A stretch of 64,000 nucleotides of DNA from Aspidiotus rigidus. Lineage: Eukaryota; Arthropoda; Insecta; Hemiptera; Diaspididae. Shown here piece after piece: positions 12,527 through 25,639 of the stretch. Position 1 is the first letter of the stretch. Every line of letters begins with the position of its first letter. Under the pieces are notes generated by a model. It made no database searches and had not been told where the DNA came from. It worked only from the letters and a program-made list of their open reading frames with translations. Location: positions 6,228,501-6,292,500 of the forward strand of contig JAVHKY010000012.1 in NCBI GenBank assembly GCA_035079385.1, in the 5' to 3' direction. The translations under genes and the position numbers were made by a program.

Positions 12527-13759
12527 AATTCGGAATCACCTAGTAATTGATTCAAAAAGAGCGCTCAAACAATACAAACGGGTCACAATTTTTCAAAGTC
12601 CCTAAGTGATATCATGAAGCGTCCCATCTTGTTACGAAGATTTCTGACTAGGACCCTCAGCCAAAAGATAATAGATGTCAAAAAGCTGACAGTAGTTACC
12701 AAGGTGCTTATTTCAAAATGGCGTTCGTAGTTCACTCCCCCAGAATCACATGAATTGTCGCAAAGTCGGCCCCTGTCGAATTTCTTGATATGCTTCATGT
12801 ATTTGCTCTGACCTTCTCCCGCCCCTTCCAGGAAGGGGTGGTTTTAGGAGTCTTAATGTAGGAGTCCTAATCTTGTGGAGGCCCCGGCCTGATACTGGAA
12901 ATTACGTTTTGCATGAGCGTGGGAAATTTTTTTCGCCCCTCCAGGTTCCCTTTTTTCGCCCTGGCCCGGGTCAGGTTTCAAAATCGTTTGGCCAGGCCTA
13001 ATCTCAGGCTTGGGAGGCCCACAATCAACTCTGAAGAACACAAACGGGGAGTACCCCACAAAGAAGGCAGAGGAGAGAACCCAGCATCACTCGTTCTTTT
13101 GTTCGCACTGTGATGTGAATACATGTATCAAATATGCGTACATTTTTAGTTGAGGACAAAGAAGCCAATTCAACCAGTAAAACTGTAGGTATATCTTTTC
13201 AGAGCGCCGTCTCCGCTGAATCCGACCCTGCCCTTCCTCTCTATCTCGGTGATTTGCGTCCGTAATACCATGATTTTGGGACTTGAAAGATATTTTGACC
13301 TTTCAAGGTGTATATGTCAACTTTACTAATAATTCCTACGTCTGGCTTCGCATACCCATGTGTCCGTACATGCATCAAGTATGATATGATACCATCGTAC
13401 ACCAGTACATGCAGTTGTTTACTAAACTAAAAACTATTGGGGGAGAGAGGCAGGAGCTTATCTGGTCTATAGTTTGATTAAATATTTTCTTCTTTAGACT
13501 CACTACTACAGAGAGGATCCCCTCCTCAGACCAGTTCGATCAATTAACTAATGTCTATTTCTCAATCTATAGTGATACCTTTTAGTATATTGACCTATGA
13601 TCTTCGAAAGAGTAATTTATGATTCCTTTTCGGTGGCATGGGGAACCAAGACCATGATTAGGGGAGTTGCAAGTGCACACTCCATTTAAGAATAAGTCCA
13701 ATAGCCCCGAATTGGCCCAAAATGTAAATTGGTCTATGAAGATAACAAAAAAAGCTGTC

Positions 13760-13812
13760 GAATTTTCCATCGTACAAATGACGTTCCAGGTTCAAACCTC
13801 ACTGGAAAAGGG
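13760..13812 (+). repeat. tRNA-like box B, possible SINE fragment
   Basis: CCAGGTTCAAACCTCACTGG contains GGTTCAAACCT, which fits the RNA polymerase III box B consensus at nearly every position. The same 20-plus bp recurs in reverse orientation at about 52660-52695, so it is a dispersed sequence. A weak box A candidate lies about 50 bp upstream. No complete cloverleaf can be folded by eye. Confidence 0.35.
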
Positions 13813-13911
13813 CGGATAATCCTTTCTTCTCTCAAAGGCTGTCTGCACCCATACAATAATATTAATCCATGACCTTGGGGAAGACTATGCGATCCGCACT
13901 CATTCTCTCTG

Positions 13912-13928
13912 CCCCCCCCCCCCCCCCC
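13912..13928. repeat. Poly-C tract
   Basis: Seventeen consecutive C bases. Confidence 0.95.
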
Positions 13929-16679
13929 GAATGACGACGACCTAGTGACGGGACAAAATTAATGTCGCTTCTTGGGCTTATTCGAGGGTTTGGAGAAAAT
14001 CTATATCTACGTATCGCTTCAGCTTCCGCCTGGTTTTTGTGTTTCTATAGGACTCTTGGCCTAGTAGGCCTGTACAAAGCTCAAATGTTGGATACATAAC
14101 TTAGTATATTTGTACATTGAAGGGAAAGAAGGATGATCCTCCGCCCTGAAGCTAGTTTGATAATTGTATTCCTCTGCTTCTCCTTCTGCCAATGACATTA
14201 GGAATGACGGACTACCTTCATCGTCTTCTTCCTCTGTTGCTGCTGTTGGCAATGTTACCTGGTATACCTTCTTACCTTGGCGATCTCATAGTAACGACAC
14301 TAACTAGAGTTTGGCAAAAGCATTCCCTGACCCAAAAATTGGTAGAAAACATGACCTTCATCTTTTGCGCACCAGCAGAAAGTCGTTCTCTTTATTAGAA
14401 ACTGGATGCAAGTCATATTTTTGGTGTTTTGGTGTTCTCATATTCAGCATTTTGTTTATCTCCGTCGTTTTTTTCAGTGAGTATTTTCTATGTGTTTTCA
14501 ATTTCGATGACACTCCACCCTTGCCTCTGCTTCGTACTAATCTTGAAGAACATCAAAATTCATAGCAATCTAATACGAATTTTCTGTAGTGAAGGCAGAT
14601 TTTTGATGCAGAAATCGTACGATAGGATCCGTTAGGAGAGAAGAAATAGTAAAATGTATACACAATAAAGACGCGCGTAAATTGTACCTATAAAAGCGAA
14701 TAACTGGACACGTTCCTCCTGTACACTTTTTCGATCTTTTAGTACGGTCTTTCTATTATGATAGCTGTAATTTGCCGCTGGCCAAAGCGTAATCAGGCAG
14801 CAGCAGCAGTTGGCGAATCGAACTCGTTCGAGGACTCGTGACTAACAGACCTAAGTTTCATTGAGATTGTCGGTTATCCATGTATGTAATAGGAGAAATC
14901 ATTGTACGAGTATATTCATCCAGGAAAAGAAATGGAAACAAGTAAAATAGATTAAGATAAATGCCCCTTTAATCAAGGACAAATGTATGTCGTACGTATT
15001 CTATAATGTTGCCATTTCGTATGTACTTCGACGTCGGTTATTGCACATAAGGTATTTTATGCGCTAGTACCGCGGCTGCATTTAACGTGTATGGATAAAA
15101 AGCGAAATTGACGGTTAGAGAGTGCAAGTATAATAATTTCTCGGCATCTTAAGATACAGTCTATATAAGATAAACATCGTTCGTGGTTTAGGGCAATTTT
15201 TTTCCCCCTCAAACTTTTCTTATATATAATACTCGTCGGTCGGTTCGCTTTACTCGGTAATTTCTCGGAAGGGCCTACTTTTCTAGGTCTATTTTTCATC
15301 GGTAAACTGGTTGATGGTTCTCACCGATGGAAGAATGATTTTTTACGACTCCGGGCTCTTGCGCGAATAATAGACCTTATATAGTCTGAATACCAATAAT
15401 AATTAGTAGTACTTATTCTCACCTATTAAAAACCATAAAAACGTTGTCATAAAAACCGAATAATTATTCAAGAAAACGATTGTAAGAAATTAATTAATTT
15501 GAAATGAAGGTGATTTCGAAATACGGTATCAGCGATTTCAATGTACCCTGCGAGTATATACGTGTATACGGTAGGTAACGTGTTGTGGTTTTGTTTGAGT
15601 TGCCTACGTTCTTGGTAGGAGAAGCAATTTTAATCGCGTCCTATACATTCGTGGTTTATCAATGAATTCATTTGTATTTGTTTGATATTTCACCCAATTC
15701 GCTCGAGAGCTTTCGGCAGGTAATCCTATAATTGATTAAATTGACGTACAATGTGAGCAGATAAAAGAACCGCGAGGTCGTGTTTGTGATAAAAGCTGTT
15801 GATCAGCGTGTGGTGAAATTCCTTTTTTTTTTTTTTTTTTGCGTATATGCGTTTGAGCTTAGTTCATGAACTGTGAAATTTTCTCCTTGTAACTGAATAC
15901 TACTGTTTACGTATATTATACAGACCGGATTTGAACGGTGTCAAATTGAGTTCTCGACAAATACACTTCAATAGGGGAAAACGTTTTACGTCGAACTTTA
16001 CGAAGTACGTGCTCATTGGAAGGGAGGTACATCGAGAAGAAGAAATTTGTACAAAACGACAATTTCAAGAATGAATATTGGGACCTTTTGCTCTGAAAAT
16101 GCCAGGAAAAATGATTCATGTAGGTATCTGTAGGTGCTCCAGTCGTTTCGACATCGTGATTACGTAATAGGAAAGTATTTTCAGAAAACTTACCTTCCAT
16201 AATATTCTCTGTATTGAACCTGATAGAAATCCGTTAATTTCAGAAACAAAATTACGTAAAATGTTATCGAAATCCTTGATAGAATCGGAGTGACGAGATT
16301 CGTCGTTGAAAAATACTTGTTTGTATTTCCAGAGACGATAGAAAACCAAGCGCGCTGATCTGGCGTCGCATCAGATAATTTTGTTCTTCTGATCAAAATA
16401 TGAGGAAGGTACGTCGATATGATTATTATGGCAATGATGATAATTTAAAAGGTCTAGTAAGTCAATATTGAGCATTTTTCACTGTGAAAACTCTAATAAT
16501 CATGTATGACTGCAGCGGTAAGTAGCGTTTGAAATCTAAATCGAAAGAGTGAGATTTAAGTCGATGGCCTCTTTTTCCTCTCTCAACTCGAACGAGAATA
16601 TTAGGGCCTGGAAATACATAGATGAAAAAAAGAAAATAAAAAGGTTTAGTATCAATTGTGGCCTTTGAAAGTTAGGAAC

Positions 16680-17160
16680 GGGGGTGTTAAGGACGTGGAG
16701 CAGTTCAGTTACCTAGTGAGCCTAGTGAGTCATGATAGATCATCTAGCGCGGAAGTCGGCCAACGTCTACGCAAAGCCTTGGTTACCATCTTCAAACTCA
16801 GGACATGAGTATTCGATAATCTCGACTTGAGGGCCGGGTACAAAACTCGTGGTTTACCGCGCGGTGGTCCTGCCAACCTTAACCTGGACAATATTTAAAC
16901 AAATAAAATATCTCGAAAAATTCCACCAACAACAATTACGCAGAATAAAGAAAGTTTATTGATCAGGTTTTATGATAAATGCTTGCATCTTGCGAATGGC
17001 AAACTGTGGAACTGTAGAATATATGATTACGCGTTCGATGCTTTGATAGCTGGGACATTACGTAGGTCTGGGACATGTCGAACATGTGAGCGACTCTTGG
17101 CTACCCAAGCAACTTCTGTATGGAGAACTGCAAGGAGGTGCCCGATCTAGTGGAGGCCAA
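16680..17160 (+). pseudogene. Non-LTR reverse transcriptase C-terminal fragment (second family)
   Basis: In one frame VKDVEQFSYL at about 16690 is followed by an RSSSAEVGQRLRKA block, typical of the region after the RT palm where the element's own peptide reads V-E-x-F-x-Y-L-G-S. In a later frame GLGHVEHVSDSWLPKQLLYG then GGARSSGGQRKR at 17065-17160 matches the conserved LPKQLLYGEL tail of many animal non-LTR elements. Frames are broken by indels and stops. It differs clearly from the RNase H-bearing I-type copies. Clade (CR1-like or RTE-like) cannot be settled from this piece. Confidence 0.7.
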
Positions 17161-18024
17161 CGCAAAAGATTATGAATGCGCTGCGAAGGAAGGAGATTTT
17201 GCGCCTCCCAGGCTAGTTTGATTTGTCCTTTACTCTTTCTCCTCCTACCAATGATAGCCTGCACTAGAGAAAGGGAGTGGAGCACAGCTCCTCTCCAAGC
17301 TAATTTGATCAATTGCCACTGTACGTTTTTTTTTCCTTCCCCGAAAGTTATTTAGAACTAAACTAAATTGGGTGCCCGCACCATACGCGCTACCTCAAAT
17401 GGTTGTATGTGGGAGAGACATGAAATATCTTCTTTTACTAATAGCCACTGTTTAGCAGGGAACTCCCTAGCTATTTTTGTTTACGGAATAACACATCCTC
17501 TGGAAATGTCCGCGCCCGTGACAGGTTTTGATGGCGTAATCAATCTGAATCAAGTTATTTTAATGGAGTTAATTCTGTTCTCTAAACTACGGCACGTGCG
17601 CGTGGTAATCACGAAACACATAAACAAAGTTAAATCCGTCTTCTATAACGTCATCAACTTGTGAGATCATCAGTTGCGTTTCTCAAAAGAATATTTCGAG
17701 GCTAGGTTATGAGAAAACTTTGATTTGCCAAAGGATATAACCTATTTCAGCATGCGTTTTCAGGGAGGGAAACAAGAGAGAGATTAAAGAGATCATGAGC
17801 TTAAAAATACGGTAATATCCAAAAGAAGATGTCATAATGTGTCTTCATAAAGTTGGTTTAAAAAAGTGCATAGTTTTAAACTAGCTGTTTTGTAGGGAGC
17901 CGTGGAGCTTGCGGGCCTCTCGCTCTAAATTTTTTCTTTCTGTTTGCTTATCCTCATACCGCGCCGGTTCATTGAAGACATTTGAAGAGCACCGGGGAAG
18001 AAGAGGGAATGTACAGACAAAACG
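17161..18024. other. No recognisable gene
   Basis: The first 150 bp may be the trailer of the preceding retroelement. Nothing else was recognised. An ATAACGTCATCAAC sequence at about 17646 is a weak relative of the CRE-like palindromes. Confidence 0.5.
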
Positions 18025-18032
18025 AGCTAGAG

Positions 18033-18170
18033 GAGCGGTACTCAATCTTTTGTGAGCCGCGACCTACTTTCCACATTTCGAACGCCTTATTCCATAAGGG
18101 AAAACCGAATCATTGTAGTATTTTTTTGATTTCTTAAGAAGGTTGGTGATCGACCAGTTGAGCACCGCTG
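18033..18170. mobile_element. hAT-type MITE, 138 bp, with target duplication
   Basis: Ends are GAGCGGTACTCAA on the left and the complement of CAGCGGTGCTCAA on the right. The flanking 8 bp are AGCTAGAG (18025-18032) and AGCTAAAG (18171-18178), seven of eight identical, which is the hAT signature. No coding capacity. Confidence 0.8.
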
Positions 18171-18178
18171 AGCTAAAG

Positions 18179-19385
18179 AAACGGTTTCTTCTGAGGGTTA
18201 CGAACGATTCAATTGTCCAGCTCGTTCCATTTGAACATTCCCCCTCTTCCCCCGTACCCTTCATTTCTCATCAATGAAATGTCATCTTGAATTTTTATGC
18301 AATTCAATATTTGTTAATTAATTTCTTATCATGAGGAAATTTGTCTTTTGAAAGAAAGTTGAAGAACTATTCCTAGCTAAAACTGTCTGCAAAACACACG
18401 CTTCTCAATTATTGTCATTTTTGTTTTTTTTCTTTTTTGCGAGAGACTATACGAGTAGATGAACCTTGAACAGAGAAAACAATTTTCAATATATTCATAT
18501 ATAATTTTGTATATACGATTAGAATCGATTTCTAAAAACGTGTCTTCGATAACACAGTGAATAAAGCTGTGAGACTCTCGTTCGCTATTTTCTTTCCAGC
18601 TTTTATGTCTTCTGACCTTCGTATAAAATAATATTCAAATCACATATCAACTTTTAAACTCTCGTATTAATCATTTGTAGTTTGGTGTAGAGGGAATACG
18701 AAAGAATGAGTCAATGAATTCTCACTAATGCTACAATTTGTAACTCTGCAGTCTGCGCAACCTTCGGATTAAACCAAGTTCATTTCTTCTACTAAGTTAT
18801 ATCGATTGTAGATAAAATACACTATACGTGCATCCATTATACAGATAACTCGCTTCAATTTCACTTTTTGCCTTGTTGACCTTGATTTTTACCGCAATGG
18901 TGAAACAATATGAATGTCATTAAGATCTCCTACTACTGTATATGTTGACAGATTCGGTCGTTTATATATGTTTTATATTATAAAGTTGTTGCTGGCCTTT
19001 TTGGTCTCGAGAAGAAATTTAGAGAATTGTTCTTTTCTTCTTCTCCTTAACCTTTGTGATACGAAGTTATATCACTCAGTAGTTTTCCCTGTCACAATAT
19101 TCTAACGATGTTTCAGTTCGTAGATGTGTTGAAAATCGTCTGAAAAATGATGGAAAGCTGTATTACTTTTTCATGATGACGTCATCAGAAAAGAACCCTC
19201 ATCTATGAGATCAAATCCATATAATCTCATCTCGGTATAGTTTCCACGCTTCTCGAGTTTTCAAGATCTTTTAATATTATCTTGTAAGTCGAAAAAGACC
19301 GCCAATATTCTTCTAAAATGTATTCATTATAAATACGTTTTTTAAAGTTATTTCGTTCCAATTTAGGAGCCACCAAGCGGAAAGA
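18179..19385. other. No recognisable gene; one 14 bp palindrome
   Basis: Only the perfect palindrome TGATGACGTCATCA at 19174-19187 stands out. Open frames are short and unrecognised. Confidence 0.5.
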
Positions 19386-19640
19386 TTACAAGACAATTTT
19401 AGTTATTCGAAAAATCTCTGTAGATGAATGGTAGGATAGAGTAGTTGGGAGTTTGAAGAGGACTTTGAGAAGAAAAGTATCGCGAAGAAGAGTGTTAAAA
19501 GAGTGGTTCAAAAAGTGACGAACTTTTAAGGTGCTTCCGCTGTTGCAGCAGGGACATATCGGAGGAAAGAGGTTTACGAAGAGATCTGCATGCACGAGGT
19601 GAGTGAGACTTAATGATTTCTTTCCGGCTGAAAGATTGAT
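19386..19640 (-). pseudogene. I/Jockey-type non-LTR retrotransposon tail, copy 3
   Basis: The minus strand reads LTHLVHADLFVNLFPPICPC followed by a C-N-S-G-S-T-L-K-V-R-H-F-L block. This is the C-terminal pattern of the I-type copies: a threonine-histidine segment, then two CxxC-like cysteines, then a conserved histidine. Only this end is present; the RNase H and RT parts are missing or unrecognisable upstream. Confidence 0.65.
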
Positions 19641-20744
19641 TTGATTTTGACCACTTGTGTGGTTTTAGGTTTGATTGCCACGAGTTTGCTCTGGTTTAAT
19701 TTGAGCGGGAACTGAATATGTATCTTTAAGATTAGCTCAGGTTCAAATGTTGAGGGTTATCATTCAAGCTTGTTAAGAGAAGTGATAATGCTTGTTCAGG
19801 GGAAAGTGAAAATCTGTCCGAACGAAGGTTTTAGGGGAACCTTGCGTGAATCACTAGAGAATTTATAAATTGGATGAAAAATATACAATCAGAAAGTCGT
19901 CGCGAAGATTCCACTTAGGTCTGATGGATATCTTTCTGACTCACCTTCGAAGGTGCAGTTATGGTAATGAAAAACAACATTTTGATTTTATTTTTGTCGC
20001 AGAAGAATAGAAATCGCTATAATTCGTGTGAACGTTTCCGAAATCTCGATAAAACGGTAATTCGAAACGATGAAACTGAAGTTGAATTCTCTTCTCATCC
20101 GAACGTATCCTAATTTGTCACATTTTAATTTGTTTTCTTAGTTGCGTATAAATTAAAAATTCAGCGACCAGGTATGGAAGTCGGTGCATCCACCACGTAT
20201 ATAGTTTTTTGCTGAGAAAGAAATTTACATTAGATATGCAGCGTAGGTTTTATTGTATGTAGGTACCTATTAGTTTAATGGTATCCAGAACACAGACGAC
20301 AGATTTAAACATGTCGTCGCAGATGAGACGGATGCGTCCAATTAATTCAGATGCGGTAAAATTTTTGGGAAGCTCGTTAACATGTACGCTCATCTTCATT
20401 CAATTTGTGTGAATAGATAGGCTTTTTTGAGTCTTCCGGTGAAAAGCTCGGAGTACCAATTGTACTAAGTGAACACTTTCACTTTCTTCAAAGAAATAGA
20501 AAAATTTCTACCAAAAATACAAATCGAGCTTATTTTATCCAAAAAGTTTCACTATGGGACCTTGGAAAGATCCTATCGTGATTGTAAATTTTGATTGATG
20601 GGATGAAAAGTTATTTTATTTGGTATTTACGGAAGTTATGTTGGATGGCGTTCAAACCATCTACTCAATTATTGAATTTCTGGAGTTTCCTCAATTTGAA
20701 GATTTGTTTCCTTTGGAATTTCAAAAATTGTAGGGAAGAAATTG
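19641..20744. other. No recognisable gene
   Basis: No motif or repeat recognised. Confidence 0.5.
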
Positions 20745-21545
20745 TCGTATCGCCAAATTAATAATTTGATTTAAATTATAATGAAATGACATTAAAAAAT
20801 AAAATAAAATAAAATGGGTTCTGAAATATTTTTGTGAATTGTAATTATTATATACAATTCAAATATAATAAATATAAAAATTGATAACTTTATATTATAT
20901 GTATAAATGAAAGAATTCTATTAATGATATTATATGTATATGGATTGTATTTTATTTAAAAAATAAAATACTAAATAAATATGTTTATAAAATTAATATT
21001 TGAAATGAATATAAAAATGAAAATAAAGCTAAAAGCTACTAATCCGAAATTTAATTTAAAATCTGTTTCAATAATTTTAATAATTTATTTTAATAAATAT
21101 TAGACCTTCAATATATTCGATTTCTCATAATTTTCTTTTCAACTTAATAATAGCCATAATTTTTGCTCATATAAATAATTGTTGTATTATTTTCATAAAT
21201 CTTTCTCCAAATGAAACCTAATTTATACTAATATTATAATTATTAATTTGTTAAATTTAATTGATCAATAACTAAATTTTATTGGTGTAATACAAAATTT
21301 ATTCTAAATAAATATAAAATTTCTTTAAGGATGATAGAATAGTTGAATAATTATTTTTAGTTTATTACCTCAACCTTTAATTCTTCCTGTTATATAAATA
21401 AAATAATGAAGAAATTGAATTTAAAAAAATATGATTATAAAAATTTAAAAAATTATAATTACCTAATTAAAATATAATAGTATGTTATACTTGAAAGAAA
21501 AAATAATAGTATAATTTTTTTTTTAATGAATAAAATATTAAGAGA
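20745..21545. other. Extremely AT-rich island
   Basis: About 800 bp almost entirely A and T, with runs such as AAAATAAAATAAAATAAAAT and long TATAT-like stretches, flanked by ordinary sequence. I tried to read mitochondrial genes in both directions under the insect mitochondrial code and found no convincing frame or rRNA block. It could be an AT-rich satellite remnant, a scaffold-attachment-like region or an eroded organellar insertion. The cause is unknown. Confidence 0.7.
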
Positions 21546-21749
21546 AAGAGAGAATTACCAGCCGCCTAGTCTCAAACCTGATACGAATGGAGATTGGCGA
21601 GATAAGGTACCATATTCTCTTTTTTGAACAACTGCAATCTCTACGACCAGATCTAAATATAATCATGTAGTATTCATGGTAAAACTAGGAATATTTTCCT
21701 GCGCTACTATCAGGACGCTGATAACAAATGTTCTTTCCTTACGTGCTAT

Positions 21750-23416
21750 TCAACTAAACATGGGGTTTGTTAGCAGGGAAAGAAGTATTAGAGTTGAATA
21801 GATTTGTAATAGTATGTGGACCAGATCAAGTTTAGAGCGCTTGTAATGTATTCTGAGTAGGATAGAAAATGATTTTCTGATATTCAGATGTATGGATTGG
21901 ATAAAAATGAGAGACGGGTTCTTTCTCAGCATGTCCAACATTGTCACGAGATTGAAGCGGAGAGCCCAAGAAGAAGGAAGGAAAGAGTTGGGCGAGTATG
22001 TCCAATTTTTAGTCGTGCTATGACTGTTTCTTCCTGGCGTGAGGAACGAATTGAAGAAGATCAGAGAATCGGGGATTTCTTAACGGAACGAAATTTATTG
22101 TGAAGTTAAGAGGACTAAAGGTTTCACCCTGCTGAGAGACAAAAAGGGAATGATAGTAAGAGTTGCAGTCATAGGCTGGAAAATAGGAGGATCAGTGATT
22201 GATGAGGAAAGCAGGGTCTGGTTGGCTGCCAGGTCCACTGCTTCGTATTCTGGAAAGCACATATGACCACAAACCCAGAGGAAGGCAATTCAAGATGGAG
22301 AAGTTGAGGTGTCAAGGAAGACGAGAATGCGCTAAACGATAGGGTTGGAACCGTAGGGATCTTGCATGGCTTGGAGACAGGAAAGAGATTATTATAGTAA
22401 GGAATCCGCTATCCTTTTTGTTGAAGAGGGAGGGGTATTCTCAGAAAACGTTTGCAAACGCATCCGCGTTCGAGTTTCGAGTAAATGTCCAGAGACTTGA
22501 AATATTTTCTACCATCAAGCTATACCTATACATGACTCGAATGACGTCATCAACACAAGTTATAGAAATTTGTCTGTCTAGGCTAGGTAGTATTGTAATT
22601 TTTCCAAGTTCGATCAAGTTCAGAGAGAGAGGCTTCAAAAGATATTTACTATATAGTAGAGTGTGATGAATATCTTATCGTATGTACTGAGGTATGGTAC
22701 AGATGATACAGATCGCTAAGCGTATCAATATTTTCTCTCACGCGGCTAAAGCCTCCCTTCAATCTACTTACTTTTTTCGAAGGATGAATACGCTTTCTGT
22801 AGGTCTCCTGTTTTTCTTCCTCCAAGACTTTACAAAACTATTTCAGTTGGTCAACGTTGCACCTGCGGAATTGATCCGACGGTAAAATCTACAATTTTTA
22901 TTCTTAGTTGTGCATCTTAGTAAAGTTTATTAGTTTATTGAGGGGACGGAAAGTCCGAGAAAAGGAGGAATTTTCTGTGGGGGAGAGGGGAAGAAGATGA
23001 ATAAATTAGGAATAGATGGCAGATAATTCAGCAGAATAATATATGGAGGCCCGTGTTCTTTATACGGAAGAGCAAAGGCGCAGCCAAGTTTGAAACCCGA
23101 CTTAGATACATCTGTAAAGTATAGTTTGTTGGAGATAAAATCTTTAGCAATGGCTTAAATGACTGTACCTAATATAGGTCACATCGGGCGATTCAGTGGC
23201 GAATGTGAAGTGTCGTGGACGCTCAGTGTGGGGTGAATGAGAAGACAGGGGAAGGGGACTTTTGAGATGGTAGTCTGGATAGAATTCTAACGAAAGAAGG
23301 AGTGAGTTCTGAGAGCGGAGCGAGGGGAGAAAGATAGGGAGTTTTTCAACATGAACTGCGTAGAATTGTGGAAGCTTTCCTCGCTGTCGAGATCTAACGA
23401 AAGTACAAGTTTTCAC
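21750..23416 (-). pseudogene. I/Jockey-type non-LTR retrotransposon tail, copy 4
   Basis: Reading the minus strand from 23416 down: a GKLPQFYAV segment after the RT end; YFTDVSKSGFKLGCAFALP at about 23130-23070, the first RNase H motif (canonical YTDGSKS, here with G changed to V); then EYEAVDLAANQTL near 22250-22210, the last RNase H motif; then RQEETVIARLKIGHTR near 22040-21990, the conserved C-terminal block. Stops and frameshifts separate these. The region 22.4-22.9 kb between the RNase H motifs is unrecognised and may hold a separate insertion, including ATGACGTCATCA near 22541. Confidence 0.75.
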
Positions 23417-25037
23417 GTCATTATGTCGAAGAAATTTTCAGATTATTTCGGCGAGAAAGAATAGCAGTATTTTTACTGGGTTTCCAGCCAAAATATTTAG
23501 GGAATTACACTCGTCCAAATATATTGCTAAATAGTTTAAAAATAAAGCATTCATTTGCCAATTCTATTGTTGTAGAGTTGACCTGTAATGCGTGCTTTAT
23601 CATAGCATGTGTTACGTATACGTGGTCGTGTACAAAAATTTGATTACAGACCCCGCCGAATATCGATAGTAAAACTGCACCAATATACGTATACTCATAT
23701 TACGCGAGCCAAGTATTTTATGAACATTTAAAAAATTTAGTTTATGCAGTATAGGAATGCGGACGTTTTAAATTTGGTGCTGAATGCTATAAATCTCCAA
23801 AAGTATATGTACAAAGATTTTCGATTTGTTGTGACGTTCATTCGTCTCGTCACTTAATCACGTGTTGTCTTTTACAACATCATCGTGTGTAATGTTTATT
23901 AGCGAACCATGTCTCTCAATTAGTCGAGTTTGTAAAATCATTCACCGCATATATATGGAGGCAGAACAAGAGCGTATCCTGTGTAGTTGAAAGTGGGAAC
24001 GTCGTATACCCATACAACACAACAATGGGAGCCACATTTCGAAAATTCATTCGCATCCGTTTCCGTAAAACTAAAATCATACATGTGTCGAAATCGAAGT
24101 GTATTTAGGAAATGTTTGTCGGCTGGAAAACGCGTTCGGGACCCGGAAATGCTGATAATTCACACATACCCTTCACGCATCTAGATACAACCTTTTCTGA
24201 TCGTACAGTGCATTGGTACCTGCTATGATCCGTCGGTAATATGCGATGTACTATTTTACAGAGTGAGTGCAGCGGACTTGCATATAACAATCATTATCTC
24301 GACAAACTGCACGCAAAAATTTATACTCGATCGTCGTTTATTGTACATCTACGCACCTTTAACAAGGTGTGGTGTGTTTGAAATTTTCATTGTCGTCAAA
24401 ATATGTGCATGGTGGAACACGAACAATTGTTTCTTAATGCCAGACAATCGTCTGGAACTCATTCGTTTTCATCTCGTATCGAGCCATTTTACGTGCGACT
24501 CTGGGTCTGAAATTAGTATTATTTATGAATATATTATAGGTGTACAACGTACACTTTTCGTGTGTACGAGTACGATGTGTAATGAAAGTTAATCGTTTCG
24601 TCACCTTCACTCATGGGAATTTTCGTAATACAGAGACTCAAACACGCTAAGCGTAGGATTGTCACTAATGTCGACATTATAGATTCGATTATAACGTCGG
24701 AGATAACGGTAATTCGCAGAATCGTATTCTCGGTATTACGCTGTGCGGGTTTACTCGCCATAATTGCTCGCCGAATCGATGATATTCGACGAAATAATAA
24801 GATCAGCCGAAGTAGAGGTAATTTTTCTGTTAACGGTGAAGCAAATTAGATTTGAGTGACGAAACATTGACTCTGAAGTAATGCATAAGAAAACTTATTA
24901 TATGTACCGAATTTTCCGAATCTAGTTAGTGAGTTATGCATTTAGTGATGTGTGAAGAATTGACTCGATTACGTAGTGTACATAACCAGAGTGGTTGCTT
25001 TATAGGGCTTGTCGTGAAATTGTTGTTGGGAGTATGT
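23417..25037. other. No recognisable gene
   Basis: Open frames at 24263-24592 (plus) and 24534-24761 (minus) overlap each other and show no family motif. Confidence 0.5.
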
Positions 25038-25043
25038 ATTCTT

Positions 25044-25217
25044 CAGGCGCGGATCCAGGGGAGGGGAAATAAACCAAAAAAAGTCTAAAGAACCCTTTCT
25101 TACATTTTCTTCAATACTACAGAACTTTTTTTTTATTTTTTATTTTTTATTTATTTATTTTTTGTTTGGGGGGGGGTCATGAGGGGGAAATTCCCTCCCC
25201 CCGTGGATCCGCGCGTG
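25044..25217. mobile_element. Short MITE with GCGCGGATCC ends
   Basis: Terminal inverted repeats CAGGCGCGGATCC and CACGCGCGGATCC bound 174 bp. The flanks share ATTCTT (25038-25043 and 25218-25223), a possible 6 bp target duplication. The interior is A-rich on the left and T/G-rich on the right, with an G9-like run near 25169 and CCCCCC before the right end. Many invertebrate MITEs have GGATCCAGGGG-type ends; the superfamily is not certain. Confidence 0.7.
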
Positions 25218-25639
25218 ATTCTTGACAACGTATTGCTGTAGAAGTTGTTGATCCTTGTTAAATAGACAAAGTACGTTCACCCCAACTTTACATAGGAGTC
25301 GAATTTGTGTGGTTGTAAGCTTCTTGAAGGCTCAATGTGCTCCAAAATTTGACGTTGTAAACTGGGGGTTTTCACTCAATATTCGTCGTAGGTCAATATT
25401 ATTGTTTGAGGTTTGAGAACACGGCAGAATTTCTGAATTCATTAAAAAGATTTGATACGGTGACCCAATTTTCGAAAATCATTGCAGATTGAACAATCTG
25501 TTCACATGAAAACGAAGAAAAACTGAACTTCAACGAGGAGCAAGTATATAATTTATAAATAATGAGGAATTACGAAGAAATGAACGCTTCTTTTTTGTGA
25601 GATTCACCCTTCAGGATTGCGTTTTGGCCGAAGTATTGA

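Larger units (their letters stand above)
12527..16640. other. No recognisable gene
   Basis: Contains only the poly-C run, the tRNA-like box B and short chance open frames. A T tract lies at about 15822-15840. The frame at 14061-14252 on the minus strand begins with an acidic low-complexity stretch and is not recognised. Confidence 0.5.

Noticed and set aside
12850..13030. Inverted GGCCCCGGCCTG and CAGGCTTGGGAGGCC segments as a MITE
   Set aside because: The arms align poorly beyond GC-rich words and no terminal motif or target duplication is seen.
20745..21545. Nuclear mitochondrial insertion
   Set aside because: The base composition suggested it, but no mitochondrial protein or rRNA block could be read in either direction, so I left it as an AT-rich island.
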